Assembly (NCBI GenBank): GCA_012520375.1
Contig: JAAYOH010000003.1
Coordinates: forward strand, 1 to 45,864
Source: Clostridiales bacterium
GTDB taxonomy: Bacteria > Bacillota > Clostridia > Christensenellales > Aristaeellaceae
Direction of reading: 5' to 3'
DNA length: 45,864 bases
Part shown: one piece after another, positions 32,125-41,248 of the stretch
Layout: each line of letters opens with the position of its first letter
Position numbering within the stretch: position 1 is the stretch's first letter
Position numbers and translations under genes: made by a program
The notes under the pieces: generated by a model
Seen by the model: the letters and a program-made list of their open reading frames with translations, nothing else
Database searches by the model: none
Told to the model about the DNA's origin: nothing

Positions 32125-34053
32125 TCAATACTTTTTCGCGTCTTTCACGTGGTTCAGATGGTCCTGCCAGGCCGCCTGGTTTCCGGGACAGTCGGACACC
32201 TCTACCGAGCCCACCCGCCACCAGGCGCCGTAGCCCTCGGTCATGGACTTGGGCAGCACCTTGATGTCGAAGAGCACCGGGATATCCTTCACCTTTTTGG
32301 CGTCCTCCAGTGCCCACTTAAGTTCGCCCATGGTGCGCACCGTATAGGCCACGCAGCCGTAGCCCTTGGCGATGGCGGCGAAATCCACGGGCATGAAGGC
32401 GCCGTCGTGCTTCCCGGTGTCCCTGTTGCGGAAGCGGCGCTCGGTGCACAGGGTCTCGTTGCCCTGGGCCTTCTGCAGGTTGTTGATGCAGCCATAGCTG
32501 GCATTGTCAAACAGGCAGACATTGATCTTGATGCCCTCCTGCACCGCGGTGAGCAGCTCGGAATGCAGCATCACAAAGCTTCCGTCCCCCACCATGGAGT
32601 ACACCTCGTGATCCTCTCCCACGGCCAGCTTGACCCCCAGCGCACCGGAAACTTCGTAGCCCATGCAGGAATAGCCGTACTCCATGTTGTAGGTGTCCGG
32701 GCTGCCGGCCCGCCACATGCGCTGCATGCAACCGGGCAGGGAGCCGGAGGAACCGATGACCGAATCCCCCGGGTGGATCTGGGCGTTGATGGCGGCCAGC
32801 GCCTCGGTCTGGGTAAGGGCCTCCCCCATATCCTCCACAAAGGTGAAGGCGGAATCCGAATTGCCGTCCTTCACTTCGGGCTCATAGCCGGGCCCGAAAG
32901 AGATCCCCGCCAGCCGCCGGTATTCCTGGTTCCAGCCGGCGACAGCCCTTTCGATCTCGCCGTTGTAGCTCGCCCTGTAGCCGGAGAGGGCCGCCAGGAG
33001 GGCGGGCAAGGCTTCCTTGGCGTCTGCGATCACGGGCACCGCGTCCAGCTTGAAGGCCTGGAAGCCGGAGATGTTGATGTTGACAAAGGAGGCGTCTTCT
33101 TTGAATAGCCATTTGGAAGAGGTTGTAAAATCTGTATACCGGGTGCCCACGCCGATGATGCAGTCCGCTTCTTTGGCGATCTCGTTGGCGGCGGAGCAGC
33201 CCGTCACCCCCATGCCCCCCAGGTTCAGGGGATGATCCCAAACGATGGCGCTTTTGCCCGCCTGGGTCTCCCCGAAGGGGATGCCCAGGGTCTCCGCAAA
33301 GGTCCGGAACTCCTCATGGGCTTCGCCGTAGCGCACCCCGCCCCCGCAGACCAGCATGGGCTTTTTGGCCTTGCGGATCACGGCCGCCGCCTTTTCGATG
33401 GCGATCCCCGTGGCGGGGCGCCGCTCTACCTCCCACACCCGCTTGGCGAGGAAGGTCTCGGGATAATCGTAAGCTTCCCCCTCCACGTCCTGGGGGATGG
33501 CGATGCAGACCGCCCCGGTGTCCGCCTGGTCGGTAAGCACCCGGAAAGCGCTGAGCATGGCGCTCATCAATTGTTCGGGGCGCTGGATCCGGTCGAAGTA
33601 ACGGCACACCGCCCGGAAGGCGTCGTTGGTAGAGATGGACAGGTCGTGGGTCTGCTCGATTTGCTGCAGCACCGGGTCGGGCTGCCTGCAAGCGTACACG
33701 TCGCCGGGCAGCAGCAGCACCGGGATGTTGTTGGCGGTGGCGGTGGCCGCGGCGGTCACCATGTTGGCGGCGCCGGGCCCCACGGAGGAGGTGGCCGCCA
33801 TGATCTGCTTGCGCTTCTTGTGTTTGGCAAAGGCCACCGCTACATGGGCCTGCCCCTGCTCGTTTTTGCCCTGATAGATCTCCATGCGCTTGGCTTCCTG
33901 GGAGAGGGCCTGGCCCAGACCCACCACGTTGCCGTGGCCGGGCAGCATCAAAACGCCCCGCACAAAGGGATGTTCCATCCCGTCATAGGCGATGTACTGG
34001 TTCTCCAGAAAACGCACCAGGGCCTGGGCCATGGTCAGTCGAATGGTTTTCAT
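32125..34053 (-). CDS. iolD: 3D-(3,5/4)-trihydroxycyclohexane-1,2-dione acylhydrolase
   Basis: Thiamine-diphosphate enzyme that opens the inositol ring, giving 5-deoxy-glucuronate. The 642-residue protein has the TPP-enzyme layout: N-terminal pyrimidine-binding domain with [23 protein letters not shown], central domain with [10 protein letters not shown], and the TPP motif from [12 protein letters not shown] to NASYGCINN. The start [20 protein letters not shown] is the standard IolD start; AGGAGGAAAAACC precedes the ATG, which overlaps the iolB stop as ATGA. Confidence 0.97.
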   Translation of the reverse strand: MKTIRLTMAQALVRFLENQYIAYDGMEHPFVRGVLMLPGHGNVVGLGQALSQEAKRMEIYQGKNEQGQAHVAVAFAKHKKRKQIMAATSSVGPGAANMVTAAATATANNIPVLLLPGDVYACRQPDPVLQQIEQTHDLSISTNDAFRAVCRYFDRIQRPEQLMSAMLSAFRVLTDQADTGAVCIAIPQDVEGEAYDYPETFLAKRVWEVERRPATGIAIEKAAAVIRKAKKPMLVCGGGVRYGEAHEEFRTFAETLGIPFGETQAGKSAIVWDHPLNLGGMGVTGCSAANEIAKEADCIIGVGTRYTDFTTSSKWLFKEDASFVNINISGFQAFKLDAVPVIADAKEALPALLAALSGYRASYNGEIERAVAGWNQEYRRLAGISFGPGYEPEVKDGNSDSAFTFVEDMGEALTQTEALAAINAQIHPGDSVIGSSGSLPGCMQRMWRAGSPDTYNMEYGYSCMGYEVSGALGVKLAVGEDHEVYSMVGDGSFVMLHSELLTAVQEGIKINVCLFDNASYGCINNLQKAQGNETLCTERRFRNRDTGKHDGAFMPVDFAAIAKGYGCVAYTVRTMGELKWALEDAKKVKDIPVLFDIKVLPKSMTEGYGAWWRVGSVEVSDCPGNQAAWQDHLNHVKDAKKY

Positions 34054-34850
34054 GGTTTTTCCTCCTGAAAAATGTGCTCGTTGGCGTCCGCTTTCCACAG
34101 CCAGGCGTGCTCGGGATCGTCGATGCGGGTCTTGCGCCAGGGGTCGTCCGGCAAGTGCCTGATCCCCCACATATAGCACATGGCGTAGCCCGGCGCCGTT
34201 ACCTGGGAATGGAAGCCGTGGTTGATGACGCTCAGGCCGTTGTGGCGGGTCTCGTAGATCTCCCCGTTGCCAAAGCCCGCGCCGAAGCCGTGGGGATGGT
34301 CGAAGCGGTAAAAGTACACCTCGGGCTGGGGATGGTGGTGGGGCGGGTAACTGGACCACTTGCCCGGATAGTTCAGCACCTCCCCCAGTACCATGTTGGA
34401 CCAGGGCGCCGACTCGTAGTCGAAGAAGGTCTTGATCTCCCGGCGCATACACCCCATCAGTTCGCCCTGGCTCCCCGCCCGTTGGACGACCACTTCCTCC
34501 GGGGTGTAGAGATGGGCCTCAAAGGTCCTGTCGTTGTCGGTCTTTTGCACGTACAACTCCGCATGGGTGCGGGCGGCGACTTTTACCCGCATCTCCTTCG
34601 GGGCATGCAGGCACCAGGCGTTGTCCCGGAAGGTGTCGGCCCTGGAAGCCTCCGCCTGATGGTCGCCCCAGGAAAAGCACACGCTCCCCTGGAGCAGGTC
34701 CAGGGCGATCTCCTTGTCCGCCTCATGGAACTCAAAGCTTTGGCCCTCTTCCAACACCAACAGACCTACGTCCATACAGGTGCCCATGGCTCCGTCCTCC
34801 ATGTTCAGGTACTCGTTGTACCCGGGCCCGATCTCACGCGTGAAATACAT
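34050..34850 (-). CDS. iolB: 5-deoxy-glucuronate isomerase
   Basis: Cupin-fold isomerase that turns 5-deoxy-glucuronate into 2-deoxy-5-keto-gluconate. The 266-residue product contains the metal-binding histidines in [16 protein letters not shown] and the conserved [22 protein letters not shown]. The ATG at 34850 ([15 protein letters not shown]) was chosen because AGGAGGGGAG precedes it and the family starts here; the extra upstream frame lies in iolE. 11 nt separate it from iolE. Confidence 0.96.
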   Translation of the reverse strand: MYFTREIGPGYNEYLNMEDGAMGTCMDVGLLVLEEGQSFEFHEADKEIALDLLQGSVCFSWGDHQAEASRADTFRDNAWCLHAPKEMRVKVAARTHAELYVQKTDNDRTFEAHLYTPEEVVVQRAGSQGELMGCMRREIKTFFDYESAPWSNMVLGEVLNYPGKWSSYPPHHHPQPEVYFYRFDHPHGFGAGFGNGEIYETRHNGLSVINHGFHSQVTAPGYAMCYMWGIRHLPDDPWRKTRIDDPEHAWLWKADANEHIFQEEKP

Positions 34851-34861
34851 GGTCTCCCCTC

Positions 34862-35761
34862 CTACAATCCTGTATGCTCCCGGATAAATTTCCGGGCCAT
34901 GATGGCGTACTCCAGCGGATCCGCCAAGGCGGGATCCTGCTCCGCCTCCACCAGCAGCCAACCGGTATAGCCCGCCGCCGCCAGCAGTTCAAATACACTG
35001 TCAAAATCCACGCAGCCGTCCCCGGGCACCGTGAAGGCGCCGTTGCGCACCGCCTGCAGGAAAGACCAGCCTTCGGGGCGCACCTTTTTGACCACTTCGG
35101 CCCGCATGTCCTTCAGGTGCACGTGCCCTACCCGGTCCACATATTGTTTCAGTACCGCCAGGGGATCCTCCCCCGCAAAGGTAAAGTGGCCGGTGTCGTA
35201 GCACAGGAATACCTTTTCCGGGTCGGTTGAGGCCAGCATCCGCGCCGTCTCTTCGGCGCTCTGCACCACGGTGCCCATGTGGTGGTGATAGCACAGCTTA
35301 AAGCCCCGGTCCCCGGCGATGCCGCCCAGGTGATCCAGTCCCTTGCAAAAGCGCTCCCACTCTTCCTCGTTCATGACGTACTTGGCGTCCCCCAGCACCG
35401 GCACATCCTGTTTCCCTTGGATGGAATGGCTTTGCTCCGATACGTTGATGCGGTCTGCGCCCAGGGCAGCCAGGAAATCCAGGTTGGCGATGAAGTCCGC
35501 TTCCACCTCCGCCATGGGTTTGGTGAGGAGGAAGGAAGAAAACCAGCGGGAGGCGATGCGCATCCCCCGCAATTTCAGCTGCCTCCCCAGTTCCACCGGG
35601 TCGGAGGGATATTTGTTGCCGATCTCGCAACCCGTAAAGCCCGCCAGCGCCATCTCGCTGATGGTCTGCTTGAACGTGTTTTCCGCCCCCAGTTCGGGCA
35701 TGTCGTCGTTGCACCAGCCGATGGGTGCGATGCCAAGAAATACCTTGCTCTTGTCAAACAT
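34862..35761 (-). CDS. iolE: Inosose dehydratase
   Basis: Xylose-isomerase-like TIM-barrel enzyme that dehydrates 2-keto-myo-inositol to the trihydroxycyclohexane-dione used by IolD. The 299-residue protein shows LGIAPIGWCNDDMPELG, FTGCEIGNKYP, the metal-site blocks LCYHHHMGT, CYDTGHFTFAG and VGHVHLKDMR. GGGGAGGGG lies about 9 nt before the ATG. It is the first catabolic gene after the transporter, separated from the permease by a stable hairpin. Confidence 0.96.
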   Translation of the reverse strand: MFDKSKVFLGIAPIGWCNDDMPELGAENTFKQTISEMALAGFTGCEIGNKYPSDPVELGRQLKLRGMRIASRWFSSFLLTKPMAEVEADFIANLDFLAALGADRINVSEQSHSIQGKQDVPVLGDAKYVMNEEEWERFCKGLDHLGGIAGDRGFKLCYHHHMGTVVQSAEETARMLASTDPEKVFLCYDTGHFTFAGEDPLAVLKQYVDRVGHVHLKDMRAEVVKKVRPEGWSFLQAVRNGAFTVPGDGCVDFDSVFELLAAAGYTGWLLVEAEQDPALADPLEYAIMARKFIREHTGL

Positions 35762-35786
35762 TTTGGGTCCCCTCCCCTTCTAAAGC

Positions 35787-35809
35787 CCGCGGCGCGGCAT
35801 GCGCCGCGG
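35787..35809 (-). repeat. Intercistronic stem-loop between permease and iolE
   Basis: CCGCGGCGC (35787-35795) and GCGCCGCGG (35801-35809) form a perfect 9-bp GC stem with a 5-nt loop in the 61-nt gap between the permease stop and the iolE start. No T-run follows on the minus strand, so I read it as a stability or processing element. Confidence 0.7.
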
Positions 35810-35822
35810 ACAATGTTCCCGA

Positions 35823-36824
35823 TCAGTCTGCCATGGCCATCTTGCGGGCCCGGGCTTCCATCTTGCCCCGCATCACGTCGATGGTCACGGCGGCGATGAT
35901 CACGAGGCCGATGACGATGTACTGGATATCGTTGCCGGCGCTGAACAGGTTCAGCCCGTTGCGGATGGTGGAGATCAACAGGGCGCCCAACATGGTGCCC
36001 CAGATGGTGCCCTTGCCGCCCCGGAAGGATGCGCCTCCGATGATACAGGCCGCGATGGCGTCGGTGTCATAGGTGGCGGCGGAAGCGGTATTGGCGGTAT
36101 TCAGTCGGCCCGCCAGCACAACCCCGGCGATGCCGCACATGAAACCGGAAAGGGTGTACACGATGGTGAGCACGTCCTTGGATCGGATGCCCGACATCCG
36201 GGCCGCTTCCGGGTTGCCCCCCACGCAGTAGATCTGACGGCCCAGGGCGCTGTGGTTCAGGAATACGTGGTAAGCGGCGTAGATGAGGATAACCAGGAGG
36301 AAGCTCACCGGGAATCCGAAGGAGAAGATGGTCTGTTTGCCGATCCACAGCACCGGGTCGATGCCCTTGTTGGTGAATCCGATGGTCTGGGAATTGGTGA
36401 TCAAAAGCGCAATGCCCCAGAACACGAACTTCATGCCCAGGGTGGACACGAAGGGGTGGGGCAGGTCCAGCCTGGTGAGCAGGGTGCCGTTGATGAATCC
36501 GCAGAGGGTGGATACCACAATGGCGGACAGGATGAGCACCACGGGATTGGTGATGCCGTTCTTCATCAGCACGCCGATGAGGCAGGTGGCCAGGATGGCG
36601 TTGTAGCCCACCGACAGGTCGATGCCCGCGGTGATCAGCGCCAGCAGCATGCCGGAGGCGATGATGCAGTTGATGGAGGTCTGCTTCAGGATGTTCATCA
36701 GGTTCGCCACCCGGATGAACTTGCCGGGCAAGGTGATGGTGAATACCACAAACATGATGGCCAGCACCATCAGCGGCCCCAGTTTCATCAAAATATCGGA
36801 CACATTGGTCTTTTTGTTGTTCAT
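35823..36824 (-). CDS. Sugar/inositol ABC transporter permease (RbsC-like)
   Basis: A 333-residue integral membrane protein of the ribose/xylose/inositol (CUT2) permease family, with about eight to ten hydrophobic segments. Typical blocks are SINCIIASGMLLALITAGIDLSVG, VNPHPFVSTLGMKF-like LDLPHPFVSTLGMKFVFWG, and the ATPase contact region GNPEAARMSGIRSK. A second family block is ACIIGGASFRGGKGTIWG. The ATG at 36824 overlaps the ATPase stop as ATGA. The same-operon iol genes suggest inositol as cargo. One permease gene implies a homodimeric channel. Confidence 0.93.
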   Translation of the reverse strand: MNNKKTNVSDILMKLGPLMVLAIMFVVFTITLPGKFIRVANLMNILKQTSINCIIASGMLLALITAGIDLSVGYNAILATCLIGVLMKNGITNPVVLILSAIVVSTLCGFINGTLLTRLDLPHPFVSTLGMKFVFWGIALLITNSQTIGFTNKGIDPVLWIGKQTIFSFGFPVSFLLVILIYAAYHVFLNHSALGRQIYCVGGNPEAARMSGIRSKDVLTIVYTLSGFMCGIAGVVLAGRLNTANTASAATYDTDAIAACIIGGASFRGGKGTIWGTMLGALLISTIRNGLNLFSAGNDIQYIVIGLVIIAAVTIDVMRGKMEARARKMAMAD

Positions 36825-38326
36825 GTCAACGCTCCTCCCCATGCGGCACGCATGATGTCTTCCTGGTTGAAGTGTTTGCTGCCCCGTTCGATCTCCGCCA
36901 TCACCCGGCCCTCCCGCATGACGATCACCCGGTCTGCCATGCCCAGGACCTCGGGCAGTTCGGAGGAGACCATGATCAGGCATTTCCCCTCTTTCACCAA
37001 CTGGTTCATGACGTTGTACACCTCCACCTTGGCGCCCACGTCGATGCCCCGGGTGGGCTCGTCGAAGATGTAGATGTCCGCATCACAGTTGATCCACTTG
37101 CCGATGACTACTTTCTGCTGGTTGCCGCCGGACAGCTGCATGGTCACCTCTTCCGTGCTGGGGGTCTTGATCCGCAGGGTGTCCACCATGCCCTGGGCGT
37201 TCTCTTCTATCTGTTTGCTCTTGAGCAGGGGCCCCTTCATGAATTTCTTCATGTTGGCCAGGATCATGTTGGTCTTCACGGACTGGGACAATACCAGGCC
37301 CTGCCCCTTTCTGTCCTCGGTCAAAAAGGCGATGCCGTTCCGGATGGACTGGCTCGGGTTGCGGTTGTTCACCTTTTGCCCCCGGATGTAAATGTCGCCC
37401 CCGTCCAATTTGTCCGCCCCGAACAGGGCCCGCATGGTCTCGGTGCGCCCGGCGCCCACCAGGCCCGCAAAGGCCAGGATCTCGCCGCCGTAAGCCTCGA
37501 AGGACACGTCCTTCAGCACGCCGATGGACGTCAGGTGCTCGCACTTCAGCATGCACTCACCCTTCACGCCGAACTCCTTGGGGAATTGGTTCTCCAGGGT
37601 GCGCCCCACCATGGCCTGGATCAGCTTGTCGTTGGTCATGTTCGCCATGTCTTCGGTGATGATGTGCTCCCCGTCCCGCATGACGGTGACCCGGTCGCAC
37701 AATTCGAACAATTCTTCCAGCTTGTGGGACACGAAGAGGATGGCGATGCCCCGCTCTTTCAAATCCCGCACCGTCTTCATCAACTGCTTGATTTCCTGCT
37801 CGCCCAGGGAAGAGGTGGGCTCGTCCATGATGAGCAACTTGGCATTGATGGATACGGCTTTGGCGATCTCCACCATTTGCTGCATGCCCATGCCCAGTTT
37901 TCCGCATTCCCTTTTGGTATCCGCATCCGGATGGCCCAGGGTAGCCAAGGCTTCTTTGGCCTCCCTGTGCATCCTGGGATAGTCCAGCAGCCCATACTTG
38001 TTTGTAATCTTGCGCCCCATGAACACATTGTCCACCACAGGCAGCATGGGCACGATGTTCAGTTCCTGGTATACGCAGGCGATGCCCGCCTCCCGCGCCT
38101 GCACGGGGTTGGAGAAGGACACCTTCTTTCCTTCCACATAGATCTCGCCCTCTTCGGGGACGTGTACGCCGGTAAGCACCTTGATCAAGGTGGATTTCCC
38201 GGCGCCGTTTTCGCCGACGAGACCGTGGATTTCGCCCGGCCGGATTTGTATATGCATGTCCCGCATCGCGATGACGCCGGGAAAGCGCTTCGTAACATGC
38301 TTCAGTTCTACAACGTATTCAGACAT
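36821..38326 (-). CDS. Sugar/inositol ABC transporter ATP-binding protein (RbsA-like)
   Basis: A 501-residue protein with two fused ABC domains, as in RbsA/MglA/XylG. The first half has Walker A GENGAGKST, a degenerate signature (GMGMQQMVEIAKA) and Walker B LLIMDEPTSSL; the second half has the altered Walker A GLVGAGRTET, the signature LSGGNQQKVVIGKW and Walker B IYIFDEPTRGIDVG. Such asymmetry is normal in CUT2 ATPases. The ATG at 38326 has GAGGTGG upstream. A terminator-like hairpin separates it from the binding-protein gene. Confidence 0.95.
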   Translation of the reverse strand: MSEYVVELKHVTKRFPGVIAMRDMHIQIRPGEIHGLVGENGAGKSTLIKVLTGVHVPEEGEIYVEGKKVSFSNPVQAREAGIACVYQELNIVPMLPVVDNVFMGRKITNKYGLLDYPRMHREAKEALATLGHPDADTKRECGKLGMGMQQMVEIAKAVSINAKLLIMDEPTSSLGEQEIKQLMKTVRDLKERGIAILFVSHKLEELFELCDRVTVMRDGEHIITEDMANMTNDKLIQAMVGRTLENQFPKEFGVKGECMLKCEHLTSIGVLKDVSFEAYGGEILAFAGLVGAGRTETMRALFGADKLDGGDIYIRGQKVNNRNPSQSIRNGIAFLTEDRKGQGLVLSQSVKTNMILANMKKFMKGPLLKSKQIEENAQGMVDTLRIKTPSTEEVTMQLSGGNQQKVVIGKWINCDADIYIFDEPTRGIDVGAKVEVYNVMNQLVKEGKCLIMVSSELPEVLGMADRVIVMREGRVMAEIERGSKHFNQEDIMRAAWGGALT

Positions 38327-38373
38327 CTGGCCACCTCGTTTCTGGTCTTCGCCTATGCGGCGGAGCAAGGGAG

Positions 38374-38412
38374 AAAAAACGGGCGATCCGAGGATGGGCA
38401 TCGGATCGCCCG
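38374..38412 (-). terminator. Terminator/attenuator after the binding-protein gene
   Basis: Minus strand: CGGGCGATCCGA (38412-38401) and TCGGATCGCCCG (38391-38380) form a perfect 12-bp stem with a 9-nt loop, followed at once by TTTTTT. It is a canonical Rho-independent terminator 54 nt past the binding-protein stop, but the ATPase gene has no evident promoter, so it is probably leaky and sets more binding protein than ATPase and permease. Confidence 0.88.
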
Positions 38413-38465
38413 AAGAGATCGTGTCCCTTAGGTACCGTTCGGGCGATTTCTACCCGTAAACCCTC

Positions 38466-39380
38466 TTACTTGAGGTAGTCTGCGCAGTTTTCCGCATCGA
38501 TGATGACGGTGTCCACCACCACGTTGGCTTCCACAGCCTCGCCCTGCAGGGCCTTCAGCGCGGTCTCCACGGCCAGATACCCCATGAGGGTGGGCTGCTG
38601 GGCCACGGTGGCTTTCAGGTCGCCGGAGGCGATCAGTTCCACGGCGCTGGCGTTGCCGTCAAATCCGATGATGTTGATGCCTTCCACACCGGCCGCCTGT
38701 ACGGCGTTCAGGGCGCCGATGGCGGTGTCGTCGTTCATGCACAGCACCAGGTTGATGCCGTCGGGATAGGCGTTCAGCAGGTCTTCCATAACCTTGGTTG
38801 CTCCGTCGGTGGTGTTGTTGCCGGACAGCTGCGCGACCAGTTCCAGGCCGGCCTCGGCCACGGCTTTTTCATAGCCGCTCTTGCGCAGGTTGGAGGTGTT
38901 GTCCCCCTCCTGGCCGTAGATGATGACCGCCTTGGTGTCGGCGCCGTTGATGGCTACGCCGTAGTCGCCGCCCTGCTTCGCCGCCACCTCGTTGGAGGTG
39001 CCCACGAAAGAGGTCTTGCCCTCATAGGCGCAGTCGGTATCGCAGAACACCACAATGCCCTGATAGCCGCTGGACTCGATGGCGCCGATGACCGCGTCGC
39101 CGTCCAGGGGAGCGATGATGACGGCGTCGGGGGCGCCGGCCAGCTGGGTCTCAAGCTGGGCGACCTGCTCGGCGATCTCGGTCTCGGCAGCAGCGCCCTG
39201 TACGTCGATGTTCACACCCAGTTCTTCGGCGGCTGCGTCGCAGCCCGCCTTCACGTTCTGCCAGTACTCGCTGGAAAGGGTCTTCAGGTTGATGGCGATG
39301 GTGAAATCCTCCGCCATCGCGGGCAGGCACAGGGCCAGGGCCAAAATAAGGACCAGGACGATCGAGAGAAGCTTCTTCAT
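38466..39380 (-). CDS. Sugar/inositol ABC transporter substrate-binding protein
   Basis: A 304-residue periplasmic-binding-protein type I (RbsB-like) receptor that would deliver inositol to the membrane complex. The signal peptide covers residues 1-23 (MKKLLSIVLVLILALALCL, cut after AMA). The mature part begins EDFTIAINLKTLSSEYW and shows APDAVIIAPLDGDAV and GFDGNASAVELIASGDLKATVAQQP, typical of the family. The one Cys in the signal (LALC) does not make a good lipobox, because Leu precedes it. The ATG at 39380 was chosen for the signal peptide and for AGGAGG upstream. Confidence 0.93.
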   Translation of the reverse strand: MKKLLSIVLVLILALALCLPAMAEDFTIAINLKTLSSEYWQNVKAGCDAAAEELGVNIDVQGAAAETEIAEQVAQLETQLAGAPDAVIIAPLDGDAVIGAIESSGYQGIVVFCDTDCAYEGKTSFVGTSNEVAAKQGGDYGVAINGADTKAVIIYGQEGDNTSNLRKSGYEKAVAEAGLELVAQLSGNNTTDGATKVMEDLLNAYPDGINLVLCMNDDTAIGALNAVQAAGVEGINIIGFDGNASAVELIASGDLKATVAQQPTLMGYLAVETALKALQGEAVEANVVVDTVIIDAENCADYLK

Positions 39381-39455
39381 GGGGTCATTCCTCCTATTAT
39401 ATATTGTTTTCTTCCCGGATGAGCGGCGTTCACACTGCCGACCATCATTGAGTAT

Positions 39456-39484
39456 ATTGTAAACAACCCCCCGCCTTTTGTCAA
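39456..39484 (-). promoter_or_regulatory. Sigma-A promoter of the inositol operon
   Basis: Minus strand: perfect TTGACA (39484-39479), 17-bp spacer, TACAAT (39461-39456), about 75 nt before the binding-protein start. GTAAACAAC (39459-39467), overlapping the -10 box, and an inverted near-copy GTTGTTTGC (39525-39533) in the shared intergenic region are candidate operator half-sites for the divergent DeoR regulator; this is weak evidence. Confidence 0.85.
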
Positions 39485-39555
39485 TACTTGTTGGAGAACT
39501 TACCCAAAATCCCTGGTTTCTTGTGTTGTTTGCGTCTCTTTTTCGCCTTGCTGTA

Positions 39556-39585
39556 TTGACAGACGGCAAAATCCCGTGATAGACT
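39556..39585 (+). promoter_or_regulatory. Sigma-A promoter of the DeoR regulator gene
   Basis: Perfect TTGACA (39556-39561), 18-bp spacer, TAGACT (39580-39585), 34 nt before the ATG at 39620. It faces away from the inositol operon promoter, with 71 bp between the two -35 boxes. Confidence 0.75.
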
Positions 39586-39619
39586 GGGCTCCATCAAACG
39601 CATCGCGGAGGACTTCTTT

Positions 39620-40384
39620 ATGAAGGGGTTGCGCCTGGACGCCATGGAGCAGTACATCCTGCACAACGAACGGGTGACCATCGCCCAACTGCAGCGCCAC
39701 TTCGACGTGTCCGTCAACACCCTGCGCAGGGATTTGGGCGAGCTGGAAAGGCGGGGCCACGTTGTCAAGGTCTATGGGGGCGCCATGGCCCATGCCCACG
39801 GCCCCCTCAAGCCCATGCCCGAGCGCTTCCACAGCAAGGTCCCGGAAAAACGGCGCATCGGCGAACTGGCCGCCGGGCTCATCCCCGACGGAGTCACCGT
39901 CTTCGTGGACTCGGGCTCCACCGCCTGCAACATCATCCGGGGCCTGAAAAACCGCAAAGCCCTGACCCTGGTCACCCATTCCCTCACCGCCCTGAACGAG
40001 GCCACCCGGCTCAGCGGGCTCAACCTCATCAGCCTGGGGGGCATTTACAACAGCTCCGTGGATGCCTTTGTGGGAGGGTCTACCTATGAATCCATCCGGC
40101 ACCTGTCGGTACAGATCGCGGCCATGGCCGCCTCGGGGATATCCATCCGCCATGGCCTGTCCAACAACACCTATTTCGAGGCGGAGCTCAAACGGGAAGT
40201 GGTGAAGAACTGCAAAACCATCCTGCTTTTGGCAGACGGCAGCAAATTCGACCGGGAAGCCCTGTTTTCCTTCTGCCCCCTGGAAAAGGTATCCGCCGTG
40301 GTCACCGACCGGCCGCCCCATCCCAGGTACCTGGAGTTTTTTGACAAACAGGGCATTCAAGTTCTGTATCCCGTTGAAAAATGA
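39620..40384 (+). CDS. iolR: DeoR family transcriptional regulator, probable inositol-operon repressor
   Basis: A 254-residue DeoR/GlpR-type regulator: N-terminal winged helix (residues 1-55; recognition part VSVNTLRRDLGELERRGHVVKVYGGA), then the sugar-phosphate-sensing isomerase-like domain with VFVDSGSTACNIIRGL, LTLVTHS and LLADGSKFDREALF. In characterised DeoR-type IolR proteins a phosphorylated inositol intermediate releases the repressor. The name iolR is inferred from its divergent position at the inositol operon, not proven by sequence. GGAGG lies 9 nt before the ATG. Confidence 0.8.
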   Translation: MKGLRLDAMEQYILHNERVTIAQLQRHFDVSVNTLRRDLGELERRGHVVKVYGGAMAHAHGPLKPMPERFHSKVPEKRRIGELAAGLIPDGVTVFVDSGSTACNIIRGLKNRKALTLVTHSLTALNEATRLSGLNLISLGGIYNSSVDAFVGGSTYESIRHLSVQIAAMAASGISIRHGLSNNTYFEAELKREVVKNCKTILLLADGSKFDREALFSFCPLEKVSAVVTDRPPHPRYLEFFDKQGIQVLYPVEK

Positions 40385-40423
40385 TCCGTGTTATAAATAA
40401 ATAACAGAACATACCATTGCGGT

Positions 40424-40546
40424 TCATCGTCCGAGAGGGGCTCTCCCCGTCGTATAAGAATCGGCATCTGCTGCTATCATCACGATCATTGCGGAGAAAG
40501 CCAGTTCTTTCACTTCCTTTTCCAGATGTCCATCGCAAAAAGCCAT
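40424..40546 (-). pseudogene. Possible C-terminal remnant of a short-chain dehydrogenase
   Basis: In the 215-nt gap between the convergent regulator and dhaL, the minus strand holds a 40-codon frame ending AADADSYTTGRAPLGR. The part ELAFSAMIVMIAADADSYTTG resembles the C-terminal end of SDR enzymes (EIA-A--FLASDASSYTTG), and the next frame continues MNRNGMFCY, like the usual GGM-C end. A TAA stops the frame just upstream and there is no ribosome site. It looks like a decayed gene end behind dhaKL; this is a weak call by eye. Confidence 0.25.
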
Positions 40547-40599
40547 ATCAGTTCGTGAAAGTTATACAGATGCGCCCTGCCCTTTGGAATCAAATCGTT

Positions 40600-41229
40600 T
40601 CAGATGCCCTTCTGTGCATCCGCCAAAGACTGTACGATCAGCGCCACGCTCATCGCCCCCGGGTCTTTGTGCCCGATGGACTGCTCTCCCTGATAACGGC
40701 CTCTCCCCTTTGTTGCGCGCATGTCCTTTGTAGCTTCCGCGCCTTGTTTCGCAGCTTTCGCAGCACTGGACAGTGCTTCCGCCAAATCCAGGCCCTTGGC
40801 TGCACTGCTTTCCAGATCTTCTGCTGCCGGAATCAGCGCATCCAGCATGGTTTTCTCGCCTTGTTTCGCTTTTCCGAGCGCCATGATCTTGTCGCAGCTG
40901 CTGCGCAGCATCCTGGCAAAGTCTTCCGTCTTAAGTGTCTCTTTGCCCTTTGAAACCAGGGCTCCCTGTAGAAATATCGTAGCAAACAAAGGTCCGCAGG
41001 TTCCGCCGATCTCTCGCATCATCGTTCTTCCCGCTGCGGAAAAGAGTTCCGAAATTGAGCCGAAGCTTTTGCCGGCAACCTCTTTTTGTATGCATAGAAA
41101 TCCTTTGAGCATGCTCTGGCCGTGGTCGCCATCGCCCAGAACGGAATCGAGCCTCGACAGTTCGTGTAAATTGCTCTCGAAATAGTCTTTCGCAAGCTCA
41201 AAGAATCGCAAAAGCTGTTGCACATCCAT
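40600..41229 (-). CDS. dhaL: Dihydroxyacetone kinase subunit DhaL
   Basis: A 209-residue nucleotide-binding subunit that donates phosphate to the substrate bound on DhaK. The Mg-ADP binding aspartates are in VLGDGDHGQSM, with GTCGPLFATIF, and GRGRYQGEQSIGHKDPGAMSVAL near the C-terminus. The ATG at 41229 has GGAGGGGAG upstream and MDVQQLLRFFELA is a usual start. It follows dhaK by 19 nt. The phosphoryl donor DhaM of PTS-type systems is not found behind it. Confidence 0.92.
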   Translation of the reverse strand: MDVQQLLRFFELAKDYFESNLHELSRLDSVLGDGDHGQSMLKGFLCIQKEVAGKSFGSISELFSAAGRTMMREIGGTCGPLFATIFLQGALVSKGKETLKTEDFARMLRSSCDKIMALGKAKQGEKTMLDALIPAAEDLESSAAKGLDLAEALSSAAKAAKQGAEATKDMRATKGRGRYQGEQSIGHKDPGAMSVALIVQSLADAQKGI

Positions 41230-41248
41230 ATTCTCGTCTCCCCTCCCG

